Below are positions 49,652 to 59,492 of a stretch of DNA of 64,000 bases, in pieces. The first letter of the stretch is position 1, and each line of letters starts with the position of its first letter. The notes below the pieces were generated by a model. The model was not told the origin of the DNA. It worked only from the letters and a program-made list of their open reading frames with translations, and ran no database searches. Source of the DNA: JARRQJ01 sp037381915 (lineage in GTDB: Bacteria; Pseudomonadota; Gammaproteobacteria; DRLM01); NCBI GenBank assembly GCA_037381915.1, contig JARRQJ010000002.1, positions 70,824-134,823 of the forward strand. The letters run 5' to 3'. The translations under genes and the position numbers were made by a program.

Positions 49652-52600
49652 ATGTCAAAATTCTTCATCGAACGTCCCATCTTTGCCACGGTGCTGGCCA
49701 TCATCATCGTGATCTCCGGATTGGTCGCGGCGAACATCCTGCCCATTGCCCAGTACCCGGAGATCGCACCGCCCACCGTCACCATCAGAGCCAGCTATCC
49801 CGGTGCCTCCGCCGAAACCCTGGCCAAGACCGTGGCCGCGCCCATCGAAGAACAATTGTCCGGGGTGGAAAACCTGCTGTACTTCAATTCCACGTCCTCC
49901 TCCAACGGCAGTATCAATATCACCGCTACCTTCGAAGTGGGAACCGACATCGACAAGGCTACCTTCGATGTCAACAACCGGGTGCAGCTCGCCACACCGC
50001 GGCTGCCCGACGAGGTGCGGCGCTACGGCGTGACCGTGGCCAAGCGTTCGCAGAACATCCTGCTGGTGGCGGCGTTGAACTCGCCGGACAAGTCGCGCAG
50101 CATGCTGTATCTGTCCAACTACGCCACCCAGAACATCGTCGATGAACTGAAGCGGGTCCCCGGTACGGCGGACATCATCGTATTCGGCGCCCGCGACTAC
50201 TCAATGCGCATCTGGCTCAAACCGGACCGCATGGCGCAGCTCGGCCTCACCACCGCCGACATCACCGCCGCCATCGACGCGCAGAATGCCCAGTACGCCG
50301 CCGGTAAGATCGGTGCCGAACCCTCCCCCAAGGGCCAACAACTGGTCTACACCGTCACCGCGCGAGGCCGCATGTTGGAGCCCGAGGAGTTCGGCAACAT
50401 CGTCCTGCGCGCCAACGGCCCGCATGGCGTACTCAAGCTCAAAGACGTGGCACGCATTGAACTGGGCGCACTCAGCTACGATCAGGCCAATACCGTCAAC
50501 GGCCAACCCTCCATCGCCATTGCCGTGTTCCTGCAATCCGGCGCCAACGCCCTGGACGTGGCCCACGCCATCCGCGCCAAGATGGCGGAATTGAAGAAGG
50601 ACCGCTTCCCCAAAGGCGTGGATTACCTGATTCCCTATGACACCACCCGCTTCGTCTCCGCCTCCATCAAGGCGGTAGTGCACACCCTGGTGGAGGCGGC
50701 GATCCTGGTGCTGATGGTGGTGTTCGTCTTCCTGCAGACCTTCCGCGCCACCTTGATCCCCATGATCGCGGTGCCGGTATCGCTAATCGGCACCTTCGCC
50801 GGCCTGTGGCTGTTCGGTTTCTCCATCAATACCCTGACCCTGTTCGCCATGGTGCTGGCGGTGGGTATCGTGGTCGACGACGCCATCGTGGTGCTAGAAA
50901 ACGTCGAACGCCTGATGCGCGAGGAAAAGATGAAGCCTTTCGACGCCGCGCTGGAGGCCATGCGCGAAGTGCAAAATGCCATCATCGGTATCGTGTTGTC
51001 GCTGGTAGCGGTGTTCATCCCGGTGGCCTTCCTCGGCGGCATCGCCGGACAGCTCTATCGCCAGTTCGCGGTAACGGTGGCCATCGCCGTCGTGCTGTCC
51101 GGCTTCGTGGCCCTGACCCTGACGCCTACCCTGTGCGCGGTATTGCTCAAACCGCGCAATCATGACGGCGGCGTCATGCACAAACTGTTCATGCCCTTCA
51201 ACCGTGGTTTTACCTGGCTGACGCGGCACTTTCTGGGCGCGGTTAATCTGGCCCTGCATTATCGCATTGCGGCGCTGGGCATATTCGCGGGCATCCTCGC
51301 GCTCGTGACATTTCTGTTCCTGCGCATACCCGGCAGTTTCGTGCCGCCGGAAGACATGGGTTATATCATTACGGTGGTCCAGCTGCCCGACGGTGCCACC
51401 CTGGAGCGCACCGAAAAAACCACGGAACAGTTGCGGCAGATGATGGCCGGCAACCAGGCGATCGAGAACATTTTCATCGTCAACGGCTTCGACCTCATTA
51501 GCGGCAGCAACAAGAGCAACTCCGCCACCATCTTCATGCCCTTGAAACCCTGGCAGGATCGCCATGAGACCGCCGCGCAGCTGGTAAAGGAGGTGAGCGG
51601 CAAGGGCTTCATGCTCTCCGACGGCATCGCCTTCGCCATCAACCCGCCGCCGATCCGCGGCCTGGGCACCACCGGCGGCTTTGAGGTCTATGTGCGCGGC
51701 CGCGCCGATCCCGATCCCCAGCATCTGGCCAAGGTCACCAACGACTTCATCGCCACGCTCAGCAAGGACCCGGTTTTGCAAGGCCTGCGCACCCTGTACC
51801 GTCCCACCGTGCCGCAATTGCGCGTCGAGGTGGATCGCGAGAAGGCCCTCTCCATGGGGGTGCCGGTCAGCAATGTCTTCGCCGCCCTCCAGGCGCAGAT
51901 GGGCTCGCTGTACGTCAACGACTTCAACAAGGCCGGCCGCACCTACCATGTCACCATCCAGGCTGATGCTCAGTACCGATCCAAGCCATCGGATCTGGGT
52001 AATATCTACGTGCGTTCGACCACCACCCAGGCCATGATTCCGCTCAAGGCACTGATCAAAGTCAAGCACATCATCGGTCCCGAACAGCTGGAACGCTTTG
52101 ATGGCTACATCGCCGCCAAGGTGTTCGGTAGCGCCAAACCCGGTTACAGCTCGGGCGAGGCCATCGCCGCGGTGGAGAGGATCGCCAAACAGGCCTTGCC
52201 CAAAGGCTATGACATCGAATGGACCGGTACGGCCTTCCAGGAAAAACGCACCGGCAGCGCCTCCGTGTTCGCCTTCGGCTTCGCCATCGTCATGGTCTAT
52301 CTGATTCTGTCGGCGCTCTACGAACGCTGGGGCGTACCCTTCGCCGTGCTGCTGGCGGTGCCCTTCGCCATGGCGGGCGCCCTGGGATTCGTTTACTTGC
52401 GCGGCATGGAGAACAATATCTACTTCCAGATCGGTCTGGTGGTGTTGATCGGCCTCGCGGCGAAGAACGCGATCCTCATCGCCGAATTCGCCATGCAGGG
52501 CATGGAACACGGCAAACACGCCCCCGAGGCGGCGCACGAGGCGGCCCGTCTGCGTTTCCGGCCCATCATCATGACTTCGCTGGCCTTCGTCTTCGGCGTG

Positions 52601-52807
52601 CTGCCGCTGGTGCTCGCCACCGGCGCCGGCGCCGCGGCCCGCCAGTCCATGGGCACCGGCGTGTTCGGCGGCATGATCGTCGCCACTTTCGTCGCGCCGA
52701 TTTTCGTTCCCATGTTCTTCAGTTTGCTGGCACGCAAACCGCGGCCGGCCCATCATCATGAACACGACAACCCGCACCCCGATGCGACTCAGGAGGATAA
52801 GGCATGA
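49652..52807 (+). CDS. RND efflux pump, HAE1 (AcrB-type)
   Basis: The 1051-residue protein starts MSKFFIERPIFATVLAIIIV and has the two-halved RND plan with twelve membrane helices. The TM4 proton-relay DD is in AVGIVVDDAIVVLENVER and the second half has IGLAAKNAILIAEFA. It exports hydrophobic drugs, dyes or detergents with proton import. Specificity cannot be read. It overlaps the outer-membrane gene by four bases. Confidence 0.96.
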   Translation: MSKFFIERPIFATVLAIIIVISGLVAANILPIAQYPEIAPPTVTIRASYPGASAETLAKTVAAPIEEQLSGVENLLYFNSTSSSNGSINITATFEVGTDIDKATFDVNNRVQLATPRLPDEVRRYGVTVAKRSQNILLVAALNSPDKSRSMLYLSNYATQNIVDELKRVPGTADIIVFGARDYSMRIWLKPDRMAQLGLTTADITAAIDAQNAQYAAGKIGAEPSPKGQQLVYTVTARGRMLEPEEFGNIVLRANGPHGVLKLKDVARIELGALSYDQANTVNGQPSIAIAVFLQSGANALDVAHAIRAKMAELKKDRFPKGVDYLIPYDTTRFVSASIKAVVHTLVEAAILVLMVVFVFLQTFRATLIPMIAVPVSLIGTFAGLWLFGFSINTLTLFAMVLAVGIVVDDAIVVLENVERLMREEKMKPFDAALEAMREVQNAIIGIVLSLVAVFIPVAFLGGIAGQLYRQFAVTVAIAVVLSGFVALTLTPTLCAVLLKPRNHDGGVMHKLFMPFNRGFTWLTRHFLGAVNLALHYRIAALGIFAGILALVTFLFLRIPGSFVPPEDMGYIITVVQLPDGATLERTEKTTEQLRQMMAGNQAIENIFIVNGFDLISGSNKSNSATIFMPLKPWQDRHETAAQLVKEVSGKGFMLSDGIAFAINPPPIRGLGTTGGFEVYVRGRADPDPQHLAKVTNDFIATLSKDPVLQGLRTLYRPTVPQLRVEVDREKALSMGVPVSNVFAALQAQMGSLYVNDFNKAGRTYHVTIQADAQYRSKPSDLGNIYVRSTTTQAMIPLKALIKVKHIIGPEQLERFDGYIAAKVFGSAKPGYSSGEAIAAVERIAKQALPKGYDIEWTGTAFQEKRTGSASVFAFGFAIVMVYLILSALYERWGVPFAVLLAVPFAMAGALGFVYLRGMENNIYFQIGLVVLIGLAAKNAILIAEFAMQGMEHGKHAPEAAHEAARLRFRPIIMTSLAFVFGVLPLVLATGAGAAARQSMGTGVFGGMIVATFVAPIFVPMFFSLLARKPRPAHHHEHDNPHPDATQEDKA

Positions 52808-54258
52808 GCACGCAGCGTAGCTTTTCTCCCTCCGGCTTGCTCGGGCTAAGCATGATCGTCCTGCTTGCCGGCTGCGCGGTGGGTCCCGACTATAAGCGGC
52901 CCGACATTCAGCTGCCCGCCACCTATCCCGACGCGGCTCACGGTGGCGGCGCCACCAAGGGCGAGCAAGGGCGGCTATCCGCCGACTGGTGGACACTTTA
53001 CAACGACAAGACGCTTGACGGGCTGGTGGCAAGCGCCCTGAAAAACAACACCGATCTGCACCGGGCGGTGGCGCAGATCGACGCGGCCGAGGCGGTGTTG
53101 GCCCAAGCCAACTCCACGCTGTTTCCCGAAATAGATTTGGGCGCCTCCAGCAGCCGCTCGCATTCCAGCACCCTCAATGCCACACCCGTATTCTCGGGCG
53201 TGCCCATTACCTACAACGCTAACCGGCTGGCGCTTTCCACCTCGTTCGAGCTCGATTTCTGGGGCAAGCTGCGCCGCGCCTCGCAGGCGGCTCACGCCCA
53301 GGTGCTGAGTTCCCGTTACGCGCGGGATGTAGTGGCTCTGACCGTGGCGGGGGCCACCACCCAGTCTTACTTCACCCTGCGATCCCTCGACGCACAGATT
53401 ACGGTAACGGAGAAGATCCTGAGGTCGCGGGAAGACTCGCTGGCCGTGATCAAGGACCGCGCCAAGGGCGGGCTCGCCTCGGAACTGGACGTCAATCAGG
53501 CCCAGGTGGCGCGTTCAGACGCGGCCGTGCAATTGCGTGACCTCAAGCGCCAGCGCGCGCTTATGGAACATCAACTCGGAGTACTGACCGGGAAACTCGA
53601 CCTCAGGATCGCGGCGGGCGACATTATGAACTTGCCGATGCCGAGCCTGCCGCCAGTGGGCCTGCCTTCGACGCTGCTGGAACGCCGCCCGGATGTACAA
53701 CAGGCGGAACAGGCGCTGGTCGCGGCCAATGCCGAGATCGGCTTCAACAAGGCCTCGCAATTTCCAAGCTTTTCCCTGACCGGCGATTTCGGCGGTCAAA
53801 GCGCGAAATTAAGCAACATCTTGAAATCGGGTGCGCGCATCTGGTCACTGGGACTCGAGGGCCTCATGCCGATCTTCTCCGCCGGTAAGTACGCGGCACG
53901 CACACGCGAGGCGGTGGCCGTGCAACGTCAGGCGGTGGCCGCCTATGAAAAGACGGTACAGACCGCGTTCAAGGATGTAGCCGACGCCCTGACCAATGTG
54001 GAACAGACCAGGGACGCGGCGGCGGATATCAAAAGCAGGGTCGAGGCCGCGCGCAACGTGCTGCGCCTGTCGCACTTGCGTTATGACGCGGGTTACTCGC
54101 CGTATCTGAACGTGCTCGATGCCGAGCGCACTGCCAACAGCGCCGAACAGGCCCTGGTGCAAAACCGCCAGCAGCAGCTCATATACAGTGTCGACCTGAT
54201 GAAGGCCCTGGGCGGCGGCTGGTCGCCGAATCAGGCAACGCCGGTGGCCCGGCGGTGA
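52804..54258 (+). CDS. Outer-membrane efflux lipoprotein (NodT/OprM-type)
   Basis: The 484-residue protein has a lipobox LLAGC and the family start AVGPDYKRPDI, then two TolC-type repeats (ALKNNTDLHRAVAQIDAAEA; AEIGFNKASQFPSFSLTGDFG). It forms the trimeric channel of the pump. Third gene of the operon. Confidence 0.94.
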   Translation: MSTQRSFSPSGLLGLSMIVLLAGCAVGPDYKRPDIQLPATYPDAAHGGGATKGEQGRLSADWWTLYNDKTLDGLVASALKNNTDLHRAVAQIDAAEAVLAQANSTLFPEIDLGASSSRSHSSTLNATPVFSGVPITYNANRLALSTSFELDFWGKLRRASQAAHAQVLSSRYARDVVALTVAGATTQSYFTLRSLDAQITVTEKILRSREDSLAVIKDRAKGGLASELDVNQAQVARSDAAVQLRDLKRQRALMEHQLGVLTGKLDLRIAAGDIMNLPMPSLPPVGLPSTLLERRPDVQQAEQALVAANAEIGFNKASQFPSFSLTGDFGGQSAKLSNILKSGARIWSLGLEGLMPIFSAGKYAARTREAVAVQRQAVAAYEKTVQTAFKDVADALTNVEQTRDAAADIKSRVEAARNVLRLSHLRYDAGYSPYLNVLDAERTANSAEQALVQNRQQQLIYSVDLMKALGGGWSPNQATPVARR

Positions 54259-54298
54259 CGGGCGCGCTCACCGGCCCTGGTCACCGGCTGTAATTCCC

Positions 54299-54916
54299 AT
54301 GGCACGCAAGACCAAAACGGAAACCGAACAAACCCGCCTGCACATCCTCGCCGCGGCGCGGCGGGTGTTCGCCGAACGCGGCGTGAGCCGCACCACCCTG
54401 GCGCAGATCGCCAAAGAGGCCGGGGTGACGCGCGGTGCCATCTACTGGCACTTCAAGAACAAGCCGGATCTGTTTTTCGCCATGAAGGAACAGATCGCCC
54501 TGCCGTTGATCGACCTCGCCGATGATAATCCTCCCGCCGAACAGTCCATCGATCCGCTGCGCGGCATCGAGGCCAGCATGATTGCGATGCTGCGCCTGCT
54601 CAAGGAAGATGAGGTCGCACGCACCACCTTCGAAATCGTCGCTTTGAAATGCGAATATGTGGATGAATTCGCCTCCCTGGACAGTCGCGTTATCAAGACC
54701 GGCTGTGACTTTATAGACAAGATCACCAAAGCCTACAGGGCCGCTAAGAAGAAAGCCCTGCTGCGCGACGGTCTGAACCCGGAGATGTGCGCGCTGGAAA
54801 GCTACACCTTCATGAAGGGCTTGATCCACCTATGGCTGTCGGATGTGGACGGCACGATCATCCGCGGCAAGGCGACGCGTCTGATCAAAGCCCATATCGC
54901 CATGCGCTATAAATAA
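54299..54916 (+). CDS. TetR/AcrR-family repressor of the efflux operon
   Basis: The 205-residue protein has the N-terminal TetR HTH (ILAAARRVFAERGVSRTTLA; GVTRGAIYWHFKNKPDLFF) and an AcrR-like ligand domain. Most acrR-type genes are divergent from the pump; here it lies 40 bases behind the outer-membrane gene in the same direction, so it may be co-transcribed and repress its own operon. Confidence 0.9.
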   Translation: MARKTKTETEQTRLHILAAARRVFAERGVSRTTLAQIAKEAGVTRGAIYWHFKNKPDLFFAMKEQIALPLIDLADDNPPAEQSIDPLRGIEASMIAMLRLLKEDEVARTTFEIVALKCEYVDEFASLDSRVIKTGCDFIDKITKAYRAAKKKALLRDGLNPEMCALESYTFMKGLIHLWLSDVDGTIIRGKATRLIKAHIAMRYK

Positions 54917-54977
54917 TTCCGCCGCTCCACAATCTCACCGAGGCTAACCACAGCAACGACCGCCCATCAATGACAAG

Positions 54978-55391
54978 CTAACCGGCAGGCCCATCATCAC
55001 GCGGCACCACTCGGGGGTTGCGCTGCGCGTCGACGGCGACGAAGGTCAGAACCGCCTCGGTGACCTTGACACATTCCTCCTCCTGGCGGTCGCGTTCCGC
55101 ATATATCTCCACCTTCACCGACAGGGAGGTGCGTCCGACACGGATCACATTCGCGTAACAGCTGATGAGGTCGCCGACGAACACCGGCTTGTGGAATTCG
55201 AAGGAATTAACCGCCACTGTCACCACCCGCCCCCGCGCACGACGAAAGGCGGTGATGCTACCGGCGATATCCACCTGGGACATGATCCAGCCGCCGAAGA
55301 TGTCTCCCGCGGCGTTGGTGTCGGTGGGCATGGCCAGCACCCGTATGACGGGTTCGCGGTCCCGGGGCAGGGTATCCGTAGTCATAATCAA
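54978..55391 (-). CDS. Acyl-CoA thioesterase, YciA-type hotdog
   Basis: The 137-residue protein has the YciA/acyl-CoA hydrolase pattern: MPTDTNAAGDIFGGWIMSQVD with the catalytic Asp/Asn region, and FHKPVFVGDLISCYANVIRVGRTSL. It hydrolyses short- or medium-chain acyl-CoA. It lies 12 bases behind the acyl-CoA ligase gene, so ligase and thioesterase may act on the same pool. Confidence 0.9.
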   Translation of the reverse strand: MIMTTDTLPRDREPVIRVLAMPTDTNAAGDIFGGWIMSQVDIAGSITAFRRARGRVVTVAVNSFEFHKPVFVGDLISCYANVIRVGRTSLSVKVEIYAERDRQEEECVKVTEAVLTFVAVDAQRNPRVVPRDDGPAG

Positions 55392-55403
55392 GAATCCTAT
55401 AAC

Positions 55404-57203
55404 TCAATGACCTTCATACAACCGGGCGATTTCATCCTGGAAGTTGGCGATGATCCGTCCGCGGCGTAGTTTAAGGGTCGGCGTCGAGAAGCCATTTTCC
55501 ACCGTCCACGGCGTCAAACTCAATGCCGCGCGCCGCACCTTGGCGTAACCGGGGAAGCCGCTGCACTGCCGGGCAACGTGTTGTACGATCCAGGACTCCA
55601 CCTGCGGGTCGTGCAGGGACTGCTCCGCTTGCGGGTCTACGCCCAGATCACGCGCCGCGGCTTGCCACCGCGCGTTATCCAAGACCAGCAGGGCGCTGAG
55701 ATATGGCCGTCCTTCACCAATGACCAACACTTGTTCGAACAGCGGATCGCGGCTGATGGCCGCCTCCATATCCACGGGCGGCACCTTCTCGCCGTTGGCG
55801 AGCACGATGATCTCCTTGAGCCGACCGGTGATGTAAATATGATTATTTTCGATACGCGCCTTATCGCCGCTGTGCAACCAGCCCTCCCGGTCGATCAGGG
55901 CGGCGCTGGCTTCGGCCTGGCGCCAGTAACCCATGCACACACCGGGACTGCGCACCAGCAACTCGTCGTCGGAACCGATGCGCAATTCCACGTCGCGCAG
56001 CGGCACGCCGACACTGAAGGGATCATTATCATTGGGAAGATTGACGCTGATTACCGGACTGGTTTCCGTAAGGCCATAGCCCTGCAGCAGCGGCACGCCG
56101 AGACCGATAAACACCTGCGCCACATCCTTGGGCAAGGCCGCGCCGCCGCAGATGGCGGCGCGCAAGCGGCCGCCCAGTTTCGCCCTGATCTTGGCCGCGA
56201 CCAGCCCGTCGAGCAATGGCCACAACAATGCCGACATGCTGGCCGCGGTGCGACCCTGCTGGCACTGAAAGCGTTGCCAACCCACCGCCGCCGCCCATCC
56301 GAACAGACGCCGTGCCAGGGCCTTGCCCTCCAATTGGGCATGGATCCTGGCGTGGATCCTTTCGAAGATCCGCGGTACCGAGACAATTAAGGTCGGCCGT
56401 ATCGCCGCCATGTCCTCGGCCAACAGCGGAATGGAACGGGCGTGAGCGACCGCCGCGCCGGCCATCATGGGCAGATAGTATCCCACAGTGCGCTCCAAGG
56501 TATGGGACAAGGGTAAAAACGACAAAAACATGTCCTCCTTGAAGATTGGTATGCTGTTGAGGCCGGCGTAGGCGTTCCACAAGATATTGCGATGGCTGAG
56601 CATCACGCCCTTGGGATGACCGGTGGTGCCGGATGTATAGACAATGGTAGCCAGGTCCTGAGGTTCGGCGTTGCCGTCGCGAAATTCATGGGAGGTGGAC
56701 GGCAGCCAATCCTCCAGCGCACGCAGGCGTCGGTCGTCACCGGCGGTAATGTCCTCTATGCTAACGATACGGGCCACCTCGCTTAACTCGTCGCGCACCT
56801 CACTAAGCGCCCGCCAGTGTTCCTTACCCTCGATCAACAGCCACTTCACTCCGGCGTCCCGCAGAATGTAAGCGGCGTTCTCGGCGCGATCGTTGGCATA
56901 CAGCGGCACCACCACCAATCCCAACCCCAGGGCAGCCTGATCGCAACACACCCATTCCCGACAGTTGCGTGCCATAATGGCGATGCGGTCGCCGCGCTGT
57001 AATCCATCACGAATAAAGCCGGCCTGCCACCGGCCGGCCATCCGGGCCACTTCCGTCCAGGTGCTGAAACGCCAGACTTGATCGGTATTATCGAAATAGT
57101 AATAGGCCGGCGAGGCTGGCGAGTGGCGCACCCGTTCACGGAACAAGCCCGCCAGGCTGACGGCATTAGCCGGGATAATGGTATCTAGGGTCTCGCCGGT
57201 CAT
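55404..57203 (-). CDS. Long-chain acyl-CoA ligase-like AMP-binding protein
   Basis: The 599-residue protein has the adenylation P-loop IVYTSGTTGHPKGVMLSHRN, LLQGYGLTETSPVISVN and GWLHSGDKARIENNHIYITG with the catalytic end KLRRGRIIANF. It activates fatty acids to acyl-CoA (FadD15/long-chain type). Followed by a thioesterase gene in the same direction. Confidence 0.9.
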   Translation of the reverse strand: MTGETLDTIIPANAVSLAGLFRERVRHSPASPAYYYFDNTDQVWRFSTWTEVARMAGRWQAGFIRDGLQRGDRIAIMARNCREWVCCDQAALGLGLVVVPLYANDRAENAAYILRDAGVKWLLIEGKEHWRALSEVRDELSEVARIVSIEDITAGDDRRLRALEDWLPSTSHEFRDGNAEPQDLATIVYTSGTTGHPKGVMLSHRNILWNAYAGLNSIPIFKEDMFLSFLPLSHTLERTVGYYLPMMAGAAVAHARSIPLLAEDMAAIRPTLIVSVPRIFERIHARIHAQLEGKALARRLFGWAAAVGWQRFQCQQGRTAASMSALLWPLLDGLVAAKIRAKLGGRLRAAICGGAALPKDVAQVFIGLGVPLLQGYGLTETSPVISVNLPNDNDPFSVGVPLRDVELRIGSDDELLVRSPGVCMGYWRQAEASAALIDREGWLHSGDKARIENNHIYITGRLKEIIVLANGEKVPPVDMEAAISRDPLFEQVLVIGEGRPYLSALLVLDNARWQAAARDLGVDPQAEQSLHDPQVESWIVQHVARQCSGFPGYAKVRRAALSLTPWTVENGFSTPTLKLRRGRIIANFQDEIARLYEGH

Positions 57204-57470
57204 TGCTCACTCCAGACATAGGACTCCGGGTCGTCGTAGTGCATGCCACTATACTATAACGACCTGCCATCAAGCCGACTGTACTCAAGTCACGGCATAG
57301 ACGCAGGAAGCCGGTGAAAGCAGATCCAGATAGATAGATGCCCGGAATGGACGATGCGGCTAATCGGCGGCTAGCATCTCCCAGGCGTGGATGGTTAAGC
57401 GGAATTCCAGAATTCGTCCCGCTGCGTTCGTTGCAGACCGTGCTGATCCAATATGTAAGACGGTGGATTC

Positions 57471-59492
57471 TCAAAAAAGGCCCAAGAAGCCCTTTTTGCC
57501 GGCAGGATGGTTCTCCAACACCTGAACGATATCCTTATGACCGGCGGCCTTCGCCAGGCTGCGGGCCTGTTCCCGTTTGAGGTTGCGAATATCGGCATCG
57601 GCGCCATTCTTCAGCAGCAACTGCACCGCTTTGGTATGGCCGCCGGCCGCGGCCAACATTAAGGCGGTATTGCCGACGCCGTTTCTTTCATTCACCTTTG
57701 CGCCCGCCGCCAGCAGGCGTTGTATCACCGCGGCATGTCCACCATCTGCCGCCAACATCAGCGGAGTATTGCCCGTTTTGGTGGTCTGATTGATACCACC
57801 GCCGTTTTGCAGCAGCATGCCCACCACGTCGGCGCGGCCCTGCTGCGCGGCTCGAGCCAGAGGTGTATAGCCTTCGTGATCGGCTATCCCGCCGTCGGCG
57901 TGATGCGCGGTCAATAAGCTTACGGCATCCAGGGAACCGCTATCCGCCGCATACCACAAGGCCGTGCGGCCCGCTACATCCCGGGCATCGATGCGTGCGC
58001 CGTGTCCCAGCAAAATTTCCAACACCGGCTTCCCGCCACGCTGCGCAGCAACCATCAGTGGAGTGATACCATCCCGTCGTGTGGCGTTGACATCCGCGCC
58101 GGCCTTGAGCAATACATCGACTACCGGTTCCTGACCGCTCGTCAAAGCATAGGATAAGGCGGTCTCGCCGCTGTCCTGATGCAAGGAGGCATTCGCGCCG
58201 CCAGCCAACAAGGCGCGTACTGCTTTGCGGCGCCCCTGCTGTGCCGCCCACATCAAAGCGGTCTTGCCGTTGACCTGTTTATCATTGGGATTTGCGCCCT
58301 TCTTCAGCAGCGCGGTGATGATCCCGGCGTGACCACGCCATGCCGCGCGGGTCAGCGCGGTATGTCCCTCCTCGTCACGCACGGCAACATCCGCGCCCTG
58401 CCGCAGAAGGCCTCGCACGACATCCTCCTGGCCGCGCCACGCGGCAATCATAAGGGGGGACCATCCCTGATAGGGTTGCTTGCCGTCCGCCAGTTGAGGT
58501 CGCGGTTCCGCCGCGGCCGCCACCTGTGCCTGCGCCAGGCTCTTGGCATGCTCAAGCACTGCGCCGTGGGCGACGAGATTCTTAACGATATCCTTATAGC
58601 CGCGCGACTGGGCGTATTGCACCGCGGTCCACTTTCTTTTGTTACGCACTCCCACATCGGGCTTAGCCCGGAGAAGAGTGGCCACGAGTCCGGCGTCACC
58701 CTGTATTACCGCTACCAATAGCGGTGTGTTGCCGTTGGCGTCAATAACATTAACATCCGCCCGGGCCGACAAGAGCCTTTCGACGCAGTCCTTGTGCTCC
58801 TCCCGCACGGCGAGCAGCAGGGCACTGTCATGGTAACGGTCCTTGCCATTGGGTCTGGCTCCAGCCTGCAATAACAGTTTAACCACATTGTCGTGACCCC
58901 CTTCCGCTGCTTCCATCAGCGCGGTGCGCCCGTAGATATCCGCGGCATTCACGTCGACACCTCGCGCGATCAGAGAGGGAATCTCACCTTCCTCGCCTTT
59001 CCGCGCGGCCCGGAGCAGCGCAGCCGGCGAGGCCGATTTCGTTTTAGCCATATCGCGCAATTTTGCCGCCGCCATGGCATATCCCCCCGTGGCGGCCTTG
59101 CGGAACCACTGCTCGGCCATGAACGGATCCAGGGGAACGCCCCAGCCGTTTTCGTACATTATCCCGAGATTGTATTGCGCCTTGACGTAACCCTGTTTTG
59201 CGGCGCGGCGCAACCAGCGCACGGCAGTCTTGTGGCTTTTTGCAACGCCCGTCCCCATGCGATAAAAGCCTGCAAGTCGATACTGGGCCTCAGCATCGCC
59301 CTGCTGCGCGAGCGGCTTCAACAACTGGGCGGCCCGCGCATAGTCTCTGACGCGTACCGCCATGTCCACGTCGTGCATATCGGTGCCGACGGCAGTGAGG
59401 GGCGCAAGCAAACAGGCGCACAGCAGACATGCCGCGCTGAAATTGCCGCGCCGAATCTTGACATTTGCATCGCAAGCGACAGCCATACTCAT
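57471..59492 (-). CDS. Exported Sel1/ankyrin-repeat protein
   Basis: The 673-residue protein has a signal peptide (about residues 18-36, AACLLCACLLAPLTAVGTD), two Sel1-like repeats (AEAQYRLAGFYRMGTGVAKS; VKAQYNLGIMYENGWGVPLD) and about a dozen ankyrin repeats to the end (TALMEAAEGGHDNVVKLLL; TPLMLAADGGHAAVIQRLL). It would act as a periplasmic protein-binding scaffold. It overlaps the Fe-S flavoprotein gene by four bases, so the two are made together. The GTG/ATG start is at 59492. Confidence 0.85.
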   Translation of the reverse strand: MSMAVACDANVKIRRGNFSAACLLCACLLAPLTAVGTDMHDVDMAVRVRDYARAAQLLKPLAQQGDAEAQYRLAGFYRMGTGVAKSHKTAVRWLRRAAKQGYVKAQYNLGIMYENGWGVPLDPFMAEQWFRKAATGGYAMAAAKLRDMAKTKSASPAALLRAARKGEEGEIPSLIARGVDVNAADIYGRTALMEAAEGGHDNVVKLLLQAGARPNGKDRYHDSALLLAVREEHKDCVERLLSARADVNVIDANGNTPLLVAVIQGDAGLVATLLRAKPDVGVRNKRKWTAVQYAQSRGYKDIVKNLVAHGAVLEHAKSLAQAQVAAAAEPRPQLADGKQPYQGWSPLMIAAWRGQEDVVRGLLRQGADVAVRDEEGHTALTRAAWRGHAGIITALLKKGANPNDKQVNGKTALMWAAQQGRRKAVRALLAGGANASLHQDSGETALSYALTSGQEPVVDVLLKAGADVNATRRDGITPLMVAAQRGGKPVLEILLGHGARIDARDVAGRTALWYAADSGSLDAVSLLTAHHADGGIADHEGYTPLARAAQQGRADVVGMLLQNGGGINQTTKTGNTPLMLAADGGHAAVIQRLLAAGAKVNERNGVGNTALMLAAAGGHTKAVQLLLKNGADADIRNLKREQARSLAKAAGHKDIVQVLENHPAGKKGFLGLF